Below, piece after piece: positions 36,787-45,344 of a DNA stretch of 64,000 nucleotides. This DNA is from Gordonia jinghuaiqii (GTDB lineage Bacteria > Actinomycetota > Actinomycetes > Mycobacteriales > Mycobacteriaceae), in the NCBI RefSeq assembly GCF_014041935.1, contig NZ_CP059491.1, forward strand, positions 2,666,001 through 2,730,000, written 5' to 3'. The stretch's first letter is position 1; the number at the start of each line of letters is the position of its first letter. The translations under genes and the position numbers were made by a program. Under the pieces are notes generated by a model. That model was not told the DNA's origin. It did not search any database and saw only the letters and a list, made by a program, of their open reading frames with translations.

Positions 36787-38034
36787 GTGACAACTGCAGT
36801 GAATGTCCGCGGCGGGGTGGATCGCTACCTGCGTTCCGCCCGGGCCCGGTGGGCCGTGCTCGTCGCTTTCGGGATCAGCGCGGCGGTGGCCGTGTTCATC
36901 CTCCCGAATCAGCCGCCGACGCCGTACCGGATCGATTTCGACGTCTATCGCATGGGCGGGCAGGTCCTCGTCGACGGCGGTGACCTCTACGGCATCCTGC
37001 CGCAGCTCGCCCAGGGCGCGTATCTACCGTTCACCTATCCGCCGCTGGCTGCGGCGTTGTTCTCCGTGTTCACCCCGATCCCGCTGTGGCTCGGGCAGAT
37101 GCTGTTCACCGCGGCGTCCATCGCCTGTCTGCTGCTGGTGTGCCGGATCGTGCTGTCTCACCTCACCGCTCGGCCGGCGGCCGAGTTGTGGTGGCTCGCC
37201 ACCGCCGCGACGACTGTCGGCCTGTGGCTCGAACCCGTCCGCGACAGCCTCAATTTCGGCCAGATCAACATCGTGCTGATGACACTCGTCGTCGTCGACG
37301 TCCTGGTGGGGCGGGGCCGGTGGTGGGCCGGTCCGCTTGTCGGCCTGGCCATCTCGATCAAACTGACCCCCGCGGTGTTCCTGCTGTTCTTCTTCCTCCG
37401 ACGGGACTGGCGAACCCTCGGCGTCGCGGCGGTCTCGGCGGTGGGTTACGCAGGCCTCGGTTACCTGATCGCGCCCACTGCGTCGGTCAGGTACTGGACC
37501 GACACACTGTTCGACACCGACCGCATCGGGAGTCCGCACTTTGCCAACAACCAGTCGATCAAGGGCGAGCTCGGCCGCCTCGGCATCGACTCCGACGTCG
37601 CCTGGTTCCTCGTGTCGCTGGCCATCGGGCTCTTCATCGCGTGGGTGGCATGGCGGTTGCTCGCCGTCGACGCGGTGGTTCCGGCCCTGACCACGGTCGC
37701 GTTCGCGGCATTGTTCTGTTCCCCGGTCTCGTGGGATCACAGCTGGGTGTGGGTCGTGCCGCTGCTGATCACACTGGTCCATCTGGCCACCCGGGATGGG
37801 GCGTCGACACTCTGGTGGTGGCTCGCCGGAACCGGGGCGGTCATCTTCGCGGTGGCCCCCCATCAACACATCCCGCAGCGCTACGACGCGGAGCTGGCGT
37901 GGACGTGGTGGCACCACCTCGTCGGGTCGTCGTACCTGCTCTGGGGCCTGGCCGTCCTCATTGCGTTCGGCCTGCTCGCCCCTCGTCTCACACCGACGCG
38001 ACGCCCGACCGGCACCGTCGTACACCCGCGCTGA
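36787..38034 (+). CDS. GT87-family polyprenol-phosphate-mannose-dependent alpha-mannosyltransferase
   Basis: A 415-residue polytopic protein with about ten hydrophobic segments, typical of GT-C glycosyltransferases (DUF2029/GT87). The putative catalytic Asp pair lies in the first external loop (YRIDFDVYRMGG). Other family landmarks are FTYPPLAAALFSV, LNFGQINIVLMTLVVVD and VSWDHSWVWVVPLL. Relatives in mycobacteria (such as Rv2181) add alpha-1,2-mannose to lipomannan and LAM from polyprenol-phosphate mannose, the product of ppm1 in this window. The exact linkage is unknown. The start is GTG 36787, after GGAAGAGAG. Confidence 0.86.
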   Translation: MTTAVNVRGGVDRYLRSARARWAVLVAFGISAAVAVFILPNQPPTPYRIDFDVYRMGGQVLVDGGDLYGILPQLAQGAYLPFTYPPLAAALFSVFTPIPLWLGQMLFTAASIACLLLVCRIVLSHLTARPAAELWWLATAATTVGLWLEPVRDSLNFGQINIVLMTLVVVDVLVGRGRWWAGPLVGLAISIKLTPAVFLLFFFLRRDWRTLGVAAVSAVGYAGLGYLIAPTASVRYWTDTLFDTDRIGSPHFANNQSIKGELGRLGIDSDVAWFLVSLAIGLFIAWVAWRLLAVDAVVPALTTVAFAALFCSPVSWDHSWVWVVPLLITLVHLATRDGASTLWWWLAGTGAVIFAVAPHQHIPQRYDAELAWTWWHHLVGSSYLLWGLAVLIAFGLLAPRLTPTRRPTGTVVHPR

Positions 38035-38133
38035 GAGCCCTCCCGAAACACACCCCTTGAAACAACCGCTAGAATCCGTTCCAATGGTGCATAGTGACGT
38101 AAGGCACATCGGAACAACCGGGAGTGGTAAGTG

Positions 38134-39549
38134 ATGGCTAGTCGGAAGAAGCAAATCCAGGGCGTCCTGGCAAAGGCAAGCAGTCTCTACCCGAGTTCGG
38201 AGCGTCCGCTGGCCGTGCCGCCGCCCGGGTCGGACCTCAAGCCGGTCATGGGCGACCCGGGAATGCCGTACCTGGGCAACACCCTCGAGGCGCTGGTGGA
38301 TCCGCTGAAGTCGGCGATGGACCGCTTCGAGAAGTACGGCCAGGTGTCCTGGTCGGGTGCCCTGGGCATGAACATGGTCACGCTCGTCGGCCCCGACGCC
38401 ATCGAGGCCGTGTGGATGAACCGCCAGAAGGCGTTCTCCAGCGAACTGGGCTGGGAGCCCATGATCGGTCCGTTCTTCCGTCGAGGCGTGATGCTGATGG
38501 ACTTCGACGAGCACATGCAGCACCGGCGCATCATGCAGCAGGCGTTCAGTCGTCCCCGCCTCAACGGCTACCTCGACATCATGACCCCGCACATCGAGAA
38601 GACGCTGGCCAACTGGCAGGTCGGCAACGGCTTCCACATGTACTCGCGGACCAAGGACCTCACCCTGTCGCTGGCCACCGAGGTCTTCATGGGTGCCCAT
38701 GTGAGCGAGTCCGAGGCCCACCGTCTCGAGCTCGCCTTCGAGGCAGCGGTCCGCGGTGGCCAGGCCATGATCCGCAAGGACGTCGGCAACTGGACGTGGG
38801 CGCAGGGTCTGCGCGGACGTGAGGTGCTGCAGGAGTACTTCCGCTCCGAGATCCCGCTACGTCGCGGCACCGACGGCGACGACCTGTTCACCGTGCTCTG
38901 CAACTCCGAGAGCGACGAGGGTGAGTCGTTCACCGACGAGGACATCGTCAACCACATGATCTTCGTGATGATGGCCGCTCACGACACGAGCACCATCGCG
39001 CTGTCGATGCTCACCTACTTCCTCGGCCGGCACCCCGAGTGGCAGGAGCGTCTGCGCGAGGAGTCGCTCGCACTGAACAAACCCACCATCGACTACGACG
39101 ACGTGGACAAGCTCCCGAGCATGGAACTGGCGTTCAAGGAGACGCTGCGCCTGAACGCGCCGGTCGGCATGCTGTTCCGGATGGCGATCGAGGACACCGA
39201 GATCTGCGGGCATTACATCCCCAAGGGCACGCTCCTCGCCATCCACCCGTGGGCGACGATGCTGCGCAAGGAATGGTGGCCCAACCCCACCCGTTTCGAT
39301 CCGGAACGCTTCTCGCCCGAACGTCGCGAGGACAAGGTGCACCGTTTCGCGTGGGCCCCGTTCGGCGGTGGCGCACACAAGTGCATCGGCCTGTATTTCG
39401 GTGGGATGGAGGTCAAGTCGATCCTCCACCAGATGCTGCAGCGCTTCGAATGGGACGTCCCGGCCGGCTACAAGCCCACCCTGACCTACGGCACCGGACC
39501 CACCCCCGCCGACGGTCTGCCGATCAACCTGCGACATCGCAAGATCTAG
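38134..39549 (+). CDS. Cytochrome P450
   Basis: About 471 residues. The four landmarks are clear: oxygen-binding I-helix MMAAHDTSTIALSML, ExxR in FKETLRL, the PERF motif DPERFSPER, and the haem loop FGGGAHKCIGLYFGG with the ligand Cys near nt 39,381. Length and the unusually long N-terminus (LAVPPPGSDLKPVMGDPGMPYLGN) fit actinobacterial P450s related to sterol or fatty-acid oxidising groups; the substrate is unknown. ATG 38134 is used; GTG 38131 is three bases upstream, both behind GGGAG. The 99 bases upstream contain TAGAAT (38072) and an inverted GTTCC/GGAAC pair that may be an operator. No ferredoxin gene is adjacent. Confidence 0.92.
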   Translation: MASRKKQIQGVLAKASSLYPSSERPLAVPPPGSDLKPVMGDPGMPYLGNTLEALVDPLKSAMDRFEKYGQVSWSGALGMNMVTLVGPDAIEAVWMNRQKAFSSELGWEPMIGPFFRRGVMLMDFDEHMQHRRIMQQAFSRPRLNGYLDIMTPHIEKTLANWQVGNGFHMYSRTKDLTLSLATEVFMGAHVSESEAHRLELAFEAAVRGGQAMIRKDVGNWTWAQGLRGREVLQEYFRSEIPLRRGTDGDDLFTVLCNSESDEGESFTDEDIVNHMIFVMMAAHDTSTIALSMLTYFLGRHPEWQERLREESLALNKPTIDYDDVDKLPSMELAFKETLRLNAPVGMLFRMAIEDTEICGHYIPKGTLLAIHPWATMLRKEWWPNPTRFDPERFSPERREDKVHRFAWAPFGGGAHKCIGLYFGGMEVKSILHQMLQRFEWDVPAGYKPTLTYGTGPTPADGLPINLRHRKI

Positions 39550-39564
39550 TCACCCCGACCGACA

Positions 39565-39600
39565 GTTCCGCCCGGCGACTCTTGGGTCGCCGGGCGGAAC
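39565..39600. terminator. Hairpin terminator after the P450 gene
   Basis: Perfect 14-base arms (39565-39578 GTTCCGCCCGGCGA and 39587-39600) with an 8-base loop, 15 bases after the P450 stop. No T-run, as in most hairpins of this window. Confidence 0.75.
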
Positions 39601-39606
39601 GCTCTG

Positions 39607-39654
39607 CTGGTTGAGCTGGTGAGGAGCGCCAGCGACGAACCGTGTCGAAGCCAG
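39607..39654. repeat. REP-like element, first of a tandem pair
   Basis: A 48-bp unit running from CTGGTTGAGC to GTGTCGAAGCCAG. It differs from the next unit at only three positions. Its ends are imperfectly complementary. The same family recurs inside the nitrilase cluster. It is intergenic, between the P450 and the FKBP lipoprotein gene. Confidence 0.8.
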
Positions 39655-39680
39655 TGCCCCCGCACTGACGACCCCGTCTG

Positions 39681-39728
39681 CTGGTTGAGCCGGTGAGGAG
39701 CGCCGGCGACGAGCCGTGTCGAAGCCAG
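39681..39728. repeat. REP-like element, second of a tandem pair
   Basis: A 48-bp copy, 26 bases after the previous one and in the same orientation, ending 12 bases from the FKBP gene stop. The GAGGAGCGCCGGCGACGA core may form a short stem. Such CTGGTTGAGC...TGTCGAAACCAG units are scattered in many actinobacterial genomes. Confidence 0.8.
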
Positions 39729-39740
39729 CACCCCACGCAG

Positions 39741-40970
39741 CTACGACGCCGCGAGGATACTGATCTCGAAGACGAGCGTGTCGCCGACCTCGATGCCCGC
39801 GCTCGGGTTGCCGCTGGCGTAACCGTCGGCCGACGTCATCGCGACGCCCACCTTGGAGCCGACCTTCTGTCCGGCGATCGCCTTGCTGAAGCCGGGGATG
39901 ACGCCGTTGAGCGGGAAGTCGACTGGGGTGCCGCTCGCGTAGGCGTTGTCGAATTCCTCGCCGGTGCGTCCGTTGACGCCGACGTAGCAGACCGACACCG
40001 ACGCGGTCTCGGGCACGATCTCCCCGTCGCCCTCGACGAGCGTCTTGACCTGGGTCTCGGTGACGCTGAACGGGGTGTCGATGGTGATCTTCGGGGCCGT
40101 GGTGGCGGTGGCGGCCACCATCTGCAGTCCGCCGGTCGCGCCCCGCTCGGTCCACTGCGGCGTGGCGTCATCCTTGGCGGAGGCTGTCGGGCAGCGATCG
40201 GCGGCGCCGCTGACCGGAGCGTTCACTTCGTCCGACGACCACTGCGCAAGCAGGTTGTCGGAGTAGTCGGTCAGCACAACGAGATCGGGTCTGTAGGTGA
40301 CCTGTTCGACGTCAGTCTGGTACCCGTCGTCATCGCGGTGCTCCAACGTCCACTTGGCTTGCTGACCGGCCACCAGGCTGCCGGCATCCGAGCGGGCATT
40401 CCCGTCTCGCGACGAGTCGGGGCGCGGCGATAGACGCTTACCGTTCCGATAGGCGCGGATATTGTGGGAACTGTAATAGAACTTGCCGTCCTTGCCGACG
40501 ATGCGGACTTCGATCCCATTGTCGATCATGTTCACTTCGACCAGTCCGGTGCCGCCACCGTAGGTGACGAGCGCGGCCTGTCCATCCTTGAACGAAGCGC
40601 TTTCCGGCAAGCCTGAAGGAGGCTCCTCGGGGTACTGATGGGTGCGGTACACCCCGTTGTTGGACCCCGCGTGGAGGAGTAATGGGTCCCCGTCTATCGC
40701 TTTCCCTATCGGAAGTCCGTGACCGATGTCGGAAAAGTCCTCGTCGGTGATGTCGGTGCCTTGCTCGCCATCACAGAAGATGTCGATCAATCGGTCAGTG
40801 TTTCCGCCTCCGTGGTAGTTCCGCTCCGGCGCTTTGCTGGGTACGCAATGAGCGGGGTTCTGGGGGTCACCATTCCCGGGGATTCCCACTGTGTCCGACG
40901 AGCACCCGGTGACGGTCACCAAGGCGAGTATGGCGACAGCGGTGAGGCCGGCTGCGTGCTTGCGTGTCAT
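39741..40970 (-). CDS. Lipoprotein with C-terminal FKBP-type peptidyl-prolyl isomerase domain
   Basis: A 409-residue exported protein. The signal peptide ends in a lipobox (ALVTVTGCSS, Cys about 23), so it should be lipid-anchored outside the membrane. Residues 24-270 are not recognised. The C-terminal 115 residues are FKBP-like: SVSVCYVGVNGRTGEEFDNAY, VDFPLNGVIPGFSKAIAGQKVGSKVGVAM and DTLVFEISIL. It should help fold secreted proteins by turning proline bonds. Several aromatic residues of typical FKBP active sites are retained only in part. ATG 40970 follows GGGAGAGA. The upstream 255 bases hold no gene that I can support. Confidence 0.85.
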   Translation of the reverse strand: MTRKHAAGLTAVAILALVTVTGCSSDTVGIPGNGDPQNPAHCVPSKAPERNYHGGGNTDRLIDIFCDGEQGTDITDEDFSDIGHGLPIGKAIDGDPLLLHAGSNNGVYRTHQYPEEPPSGLPESASFKDGQAALVTYGGGTGLVEVNMIDNGIEVRIVGKDGKFYYSSHNIRAYRNGKRLSPRPDSSRDGNARSDAGSLVAGQQAKWTLEHRDDDGYQTDVEQVTYRPDLVVLTDYSDNLLAQWSSDEVNAPVSGAADRCPTASAKDDATPQWTERGATGGLQMVAATATTAPKITIDTPFSVTETQVKTLVEGDGEIVPETASVSVCYVGVNGRTGEEFDNAYASGTPVDFPLNGVIPGFSKAIAGQKVGSKVGVAMTSADGYASGNPSAGIEVGDTLVFEISILAAS

Positions 40971-41225
40971 GGTCTCTCCCGGTGATGGTTAGGGCTGTAC
41001 GAGGCTGTCGCACACCGAGCCAGTGGGCTCGCCGTCTGTTGACCCGCAACCACGCAATCTGGCTACTGCGATGGCAATACACCCGGCCGCCGAGTTTTCA
41101 TGGTCCCAAGCGTGCGTACTTGTCGAGTCGACGAATCGTACACGGGAACCTGCGCACCGGGCGTCAGACTGGTTCGGCGAGTGCTGAACTGGACTCGTCG
41201 ACAGGTTCCGCCCTGATCGAATCCA

Positions 41226-41696
41226 CTAGCGCGAGCTCCGTTGCTCGGCAAGAATCGCCGCCGCACGCGTGATGTCGGCGCGCACCGCGCGAGCCGCCGG
41301 CCACCTGGCCGCGTTCAGGACCAGGCCGCCGGCAGCCGGGACGGTCAGGACCGCCTCGGCGTGCACGTCGGTGCCACCGTCGGATCGTTCCTCGAAGGTC
41401 AGTGTCAACACGGCGTCCACCGACCGCCACCGTCCGATCTCCTGCCACACCCGGTGCGGCCGGCACTCGGTGACCTCCATCCGCGGTGTCACCCCGGGGA
41501 CCACGGTGACGTCGGTCCAGCTGGTGCCGACGTCACCCGCCCGTTCCCCGACGCCGCGCAGGTCGTCGATCCTGCGCAGACTCGACTGCCACTGCGGCCG
41601 GTTCGTCGGGTCGGCGAGGTAGTCGAACGTGACCTCGATCGGGGTGGTGAACCCGACGACGGTGTCGAGTACGGGGACACGGGCGGGGGAGAACAT
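41226..41696 (-). CDS. SRPBCC-family (START-like) protein
   Basis: A 156-residue protein with the pattern of polyketide-cyclase/START folds: VVGFTTPIEVTFDYLADPTNRPQWQSSL at the N-terminus, a central WTDV and ECRPHRVWQEIGRW, and a long C-terminal helix AVRADITRAAAILAEQ. The fold binds hydrophobic ligands; ligand unknown. ATG 41696 overlaps the stop of the F420 oxidoreductase gene (ATGA), so the two are translationally coupled. Confidence 0.75.
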   Translation of the reverse strand: MFSPARVPVLDTVVGFTTPIEVTFDYLADPTNRPQWQSSLRRIDDLRGVGERAGDVGTSWTDVTVVPGVTPRMEVTECRPHRVWQEIGRWRSVDAVLTLTFEERSDGGTDVHAEAVLTVPAAGGLVLNAARWPAARAVRADITRAAAILAEQRSSR

Positions 41697-42730
41697 CAGC
41701 CGATGAGTGCGGCGAGCTGCTCGACCTCGGCGACGCTGCCGGGTGAGACCAGCATCGTCGTGACGCCGCACGACTCCCAGATCTTGATCTGCTCGCGCAC
41801 GTGGTCGGCGTCGCCGACGATCGCCGAGTCCTCGACGACGGCATTCGGGATGATCTGTGCCGCTTCGTCTTTGCGGTCACTGCGGAACAGCTCGGTCACC
41901 TCGTCGACGACGTCGGCGTACCCCATCCGTCGGTACACCTCGGCGTGGAAGTTGGTGTCCTCGCTGCCCATTCCGCCCATGTACAGCGCGAGGAACGGTT
42001 TGATCGCGGCGAAGGTGGCTTCGCGGTCGTCGGTGATGACGATCTGGGCGGTGGCGCAGATCTCGAAGTCCTCGCGGCTCCGCCGGGCGCCCGCCCGCGC
42101 GAACCCCTCGTCGAGCCAGGAGTTGTAGGTCTCGGCCATGCGCGGGGTGTAGAACAGCGGCAGCCATCCGTCGGCGATCTCCGCGGCCAGCGCGACGTTC
42201 TTGGGTCCTTCGGCGCCGAGCATGATCGGGACGTCGGCGCGGAGGGGATGGGTGATCGGCTTCAGCGGCTTACCGAGCCCCGACGCGCCTTCTCCCGAGA
42301 ACGGCAGGGGATAGTGCGGTCCGGCGCTGGTGACCGGCGCTTCGCGCGCCCAGACCTGACGCATGATGTCGATGTACTCGCGGGTGCGCGCAAGCGGTTT
42401 GGCGAACTTCTGCCCGTACCAGCCCTCGACGACCTGCGGCCCCGAGACACCGAGACCGACGATGTGCCGTCCGCCGGACAGGTGGTCGAGGGTCAGGGCC
42501 GCCATGGCGCACGCCGTCGGTGTGCGCGCCGACAGCTGCAGCACCGACGTCCCGAGGCGGACCCGTTCGGTGGACGACCCCAGCCACGCCAGCGGGGTGT
42601 AGGCGTCCGAGCCCCAGGCCTCGGCGGTGAAGATGCTGTCGAAACCGGCGGCTTCGGCCGCGGCGACGAGCTCGGCGTGATGGGTGGGCGGCTGCGCACC
42701 CCAGTATCCGAGTTGCAGACCGAGTTTCAC
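41696..42730 (-). CDS. LLM-class F420-dependent oxidoreductase
   Basis: A 344-residue luciferase-like (TIM barrel) protein. Segments typical of actinobacterial F420-dependent members: LGLQLGYWGAQPP, DSIFTAEAWGSDAYTPLAWLG, RVRLGTSVLQLSARTPTACAM, LDHLSGGRHIVGLGVSGPQVVEGWYG and PIMLGAEGPKNVALAAEIADGWLP. Substrate is unknown; relatives act on lipids or xenobiotics. The GTG start at 42730 overlaps the stop of the NTF2-like gene. It is the middle gene of a three-gene operon. Confidence 0.9.
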   Translation of the reverse strand: MKLGLQLGYWGAQPPTHHAELVAAAEAAGFDSIFTAEAWGSDAYTPLAWLGSSTERVRLGTSVLQLSARTPTACAMAALTLDHLSGGRHIVGLGVSGPQVVEGWYGQKFAKPLARTREYIDIMRQVWAREAPVTSAGPHYPLPFSGEGASGLGKPLKPITHPLRADVPIMLGAEGPKNVALAAEIADGWLPLFYTPRMAETYNSWLDEGFARAGARRSREDFEICATAQIVITDDREATFAAIKPFLALYMGGMGSEDTNFHAEVYRRMGYADVVDEVTELFRSDRKDEAAQIIPNAVVEDSAIVGDADHVREQIKIWESCGVTTMLVSPGSVAEVEQLAALIG

Positions 42731-43140
42731 CGGGCGACCCCGCCTTCGGTTTCGGCGGCCGCCTCGGCGGCGATCTGGTCGAACTGCTCGCCCATGGCCT
42801 CGGCGACGGCCTGCGCACCCGACAGCGGCCGGACCATCACCATGAGGTTGTCGATCTTGCCGTGCGAATCGACGTGGATGAAGTCGCAGCCGGTGACGCG
42901 TTTGCCGCGCACCGTGGCCTCGAAGACGAGTGCCGAGTCACGCCCGTCGGCGTCGTTGATCTCCCGGGTGTACAGGAAGTCCTCGAACACCCGCAGCACA
43001 CCGCGGAGGATGGCCGACGTGATCGCTTTGCCCGGGTACGGCTTGAACGCGACCGGGCTGATGAAGACCACGTCGTCGGCGAGCAGGTCTCTCATCGCCT
43101 GTTCGTCGCGTGCCTCGACGGCCTCTCGGAACTGCTTCAT
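42727..43140 (-). CDS. NTF2-like / SnoaL-fold protein
   Basis: A 137-residue small alpha+beta barrel protein. FREAVEARDEQAMRDLLADDVVFISPVAFKPYPGK is the usual helical start of the fold, followed by VFEATVRGKRVTGCDFIHVDSHGKIDNLMVMVRPL. It may be an isomerase, hydrolase or binding protein; the active-site residues cannot be assigned. ATG 43140 follows GGGAGG. First gene of the operon with the F420 oxidoreductase and the SRPBCC protein, all chained by 4-nt or shorter overlaps. 167 bases without a gene separate it from the glycosyltransferase. Confidence 0.8.
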   Translation of the reverse strand: MKQFREAVEARDEQAMRDLLADDVVFISPVAFKPYPGKAITSAILRGVLRVFEDFLYTREINDADGRDSALVFEATVRGKRVTGCDFIHVDSHGKIDNLMVMVRPLSGAQAVAEAMGEQFDQIAAEAAAETEGGVAR

Positions 43141-43307
43141 GCGTCGACCTCCCTGTCGATGGTTTCCCGCTCGACGCTAATCGATGCCGTGCGACGGGGG
43201 CCAGGAGTACGAGCAACGCCGCGCCCAGCAGTCCGATCCCGCCCAGCCGGTTCCGGTGATCGGTTCGGCGATCACCCCGGCGAGTTCGGCGGCACGTGGA
43301 CGGTCGG

Positions 43308-44450
43308 TCACCTGTGCGCGGCTGCGCGTCGTGCGGGCTGCGGGTTGCGGGCGTAGAACTCGAGATGCCTGCGGGCGGCGTCCTCCCAGGTGAGCGAGGA
43401 CGCCAGCGCTTTGCCTCTGGCGACTCGCTCGGCGTCGGGTGTCAGCGCCGCGTCGAGAGCGCCGGCGAGTTCGGGCACGGTCGACGCATAGGTGACGGTG
43501 TCGCCGAACACTTCCCGCAGGATCGGCAGATCGCGCGTGACCACCGGCCGGCCCGCGGCGAGCGCCTCCATGGCGGCCAGACCGAATCCCTCCTTGACCG
43601 ACGGGAACGCGAAGACCCGGCACGCCGCGACGAGGGCCGGGAGGTCGTCGTCGGCGACCGCGCCCAGCACGATCGGTTCCACGTCGAGTTCGGCACGCCG
43701 CCTCTCGAAGTCGGCGCGATAGTCCCGGTAGTCGAACAGCGTCTCGCCGCCGGCGAAGACGAGCTTCAGCTCCGGGTGACGTTCGCGCAGCCGCGCATAC
43801 GCGTTCAGCAGGTCGATGCTGCCCTTGCGGGGTTCGATCCCGCCGACCGCGAGCACGTAGCCACCGAGCCGGTCCGACCAGCGTCGTCGAGCCTCGACGG
43901 CGCCCGGGGCGTCCGACGCGGCGTCGGCAAACCGATGGTAGGCAACACCATTGGGTATCACCGTGGGCGTCAGTCCCCAGCCCTGCTCGACCTCGCCGGC
44001 CACCGCCCGCGACACACAGATCCGCGCATACGGCGTCACCACCGCCTTCTCGTGACAGTCGACGAGGATCGGGGTGGTGAACTGGTCGAGATGGTGGATC
44101 GTACGGATACACCGGCCGACAGCGTTGGCGCTGATGCAGTCCTGAGCGTGGACGATGTCGTAGTCGGTCGGATCGAACGCCGTCCGCAGCGCGTCGATGG
44201 ACCGGACGATGCGTTCGGTGATCGTCTCACCCGGCGTGTCCGCGAACGGCACCAGACTCACGCGCACCGCGGGATCCACGGTGCGGAAGAAGCCGTCGTC
44301 GCCGCCCCGGGCCAATGACCAGACCGTCACGTCGACGCCGAGGCGCGCCATGGCCTCGGCGAGGTTGAGCGTATGCACCACACCGCCACGCGGTTTCGTC
44401 GAATAGGTGAGCAGCGCGACGCGCATCGCAGGGAAACCGTTGTCACTCAT
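43308..44450 (-). CDS. GT4 glycosyltransferase, MSMEG_0565 family
   Basis: A 380-residue GT-B enzyme. The N-terminal half begins MRVALLTYSTKPRGGVVHTL. The C-terminal nucleotide-sugar half has GGIEPRKGSIDLLNAYARL and the E-x7-E motif EGFGLAAMEALAAGRPVV. This family is known from its constant place beside nitrilase/nitrogen-starvation clusters, so it may glycosylate the cluster's product; that is inference. ATG 44450 overlaps the preceding gene stop (ATGA); ATG 44426 (MRVALL) is the other candidate. Last gene of the cluster. Confidence 0.86.
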   Translation of the reverse strand: MSDNGFPAMRVALLTYSTKPRGGVVHTLNLAEAMARLGVDVTVWSLARGGDDGFFRTVDPAVRVSLVPFADTPGETITERIVRSIDALRTAFDPTDYDIVHAQDCISANAVGRCIRTIHHLDQFTTPILVDCHEKAVVTPYARICVSRAVAGEVEQGWGLTPTVIPNGVAYHRFADAASDAPGAVEARRRWSDRLGGYVLAVGGIEPRKGSIDLLNAYARLRERHPELKLVFAGGETLFDYRDYRADFERRRAELDVEPIVLGAVADDDLPALVAACRVFAFPSVKEGFGLAAMEALAAGRPVVTRDLPILREVFGDTVTYASTVPELAGALDAALTPDAERVARGKALASSLTWEDAARRHLEFYARNPQPARRAAAHR

Positions 44451-45295
44451 GACAGCTCGATTCCGGTGGTCGAGCGGTAGGTGTCCGGCCGGAGTTCGGC
44501 GAGGTGACTCAGCACCCGGCGGGCGCGGTCGACCTCGGCGTCGACGTCGACGGTTGCGGTGGCCAGACCGCCCTTGGACCGGGTGGTGGAGAGGATGTCG
44601 CCGCCGGGGCCGACGACCTTGGCCTGCCCGAGGAATCGCAGCGACCCCATCACCCCGGTCTGATTCGACGACACGACGAACACCTGGTTCTCCGCGGCGC
44701 GAGCGCAGTCGTAGAGATCGAACAACCGGGACTGCCGGTCGGCGGGGAGCCGGGCGGCCCGGTCGGTGACGCTGGCCGGCCACGCCGACAACGCGGCCAC
44801 GATGCGGGCGCCGTCGAGGGCGAGGGTCCGCGCCGATTCGGGGAACGTCTTGTCGTAGTCGATGAGCATGCCCATGCGTCCGATCGGGGTGTCGAAGGCC
44901 CGGAACTCGGCGCCCGCCTGGTAGGCGAGCGATTCGCCCGCGGGCTGGTGGACCTTGCGATGCGTGCCGAGGATGCCGTCTCCGGACACGCAGACCGCGG
45001 TGTTGTAGCGGCGATCGGCGACGGCCTCGGTGTAGCCGATGCACACCGTCGTGGGGCCGGCTGCGGAGATGATCGCGGCGAGCTCGGGACCGTCGGGGTC
45101 GAGCGCGGGCGGCAGCTGTTCGGGGTCGGGATGGCGGAGGTCGCCGAGGTATCCGCCGAGGGTGGCGTCGGGAAACACCAGCAGGTCGACGCCGTCACGA
45201 GCGGCGGATTCGACGATGCCGACCGCCTTGGTGACCCCGCGTTCGACGTCGCGCCCGAAGTGCGCGGCGAGAGCGCCCAGTGTGACGGTCGTCAT
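44447..45295 (-). CDS. Carbon-nitrogen hydrolase-fold protein with lost catalytic Cys and Glu
   Basis: A 282-residue nitrilase-superfamily protein, paralogous to the nitrilase at 49680-50579 over its full length. The catalytic Lys is kept (THRKVHQPAGE, Lys114). The catalytic Glu is Asp (VFPDATLGGY, Asp43). The nucleophilic Cys is Asp (LIDYDKTFPE, Asp146), where the active paralogue reads QICYDKAFPE. GAC codons are seen at both sites. It is therefore unlikely to work by the thiol mechanism; a structural or regulatory partner of the active nitrilase, or a changed chemistry, is possible. It is coupled to the glycosyltransferase by an ATGA overlap. Confidence 0.9.
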   Translation of the reverse strand: MTTVTLGALAAHFGRDVERGVTKAVGIVESAARDGVDLLVFPDATLGGYLGDLRHPDPEQLPPALDPDGPELAAIISAAGPTTVCIGYTEAVADRRYNTAVCVSGDGILGTHRKVHQPAGESLAYQAGAEFRAFDTPIGRMGMLIDYDKTFPESARTLALDGARIVAALSAWPASVTDRAARLPADRQSRLFDLYDCARAAENQVFVVSSNQTGVMGSLRFLGQAKVVGPGGDILSTTRSKGGLATATVDVDAEVDRARRVLSHLAELRPDTYRSTTGIELS

Positions 45296-45344
45296 GCGGG
45301 AACTGTACCGACCACGACGCCGTGATCGGTCGGATGGACGCGGG

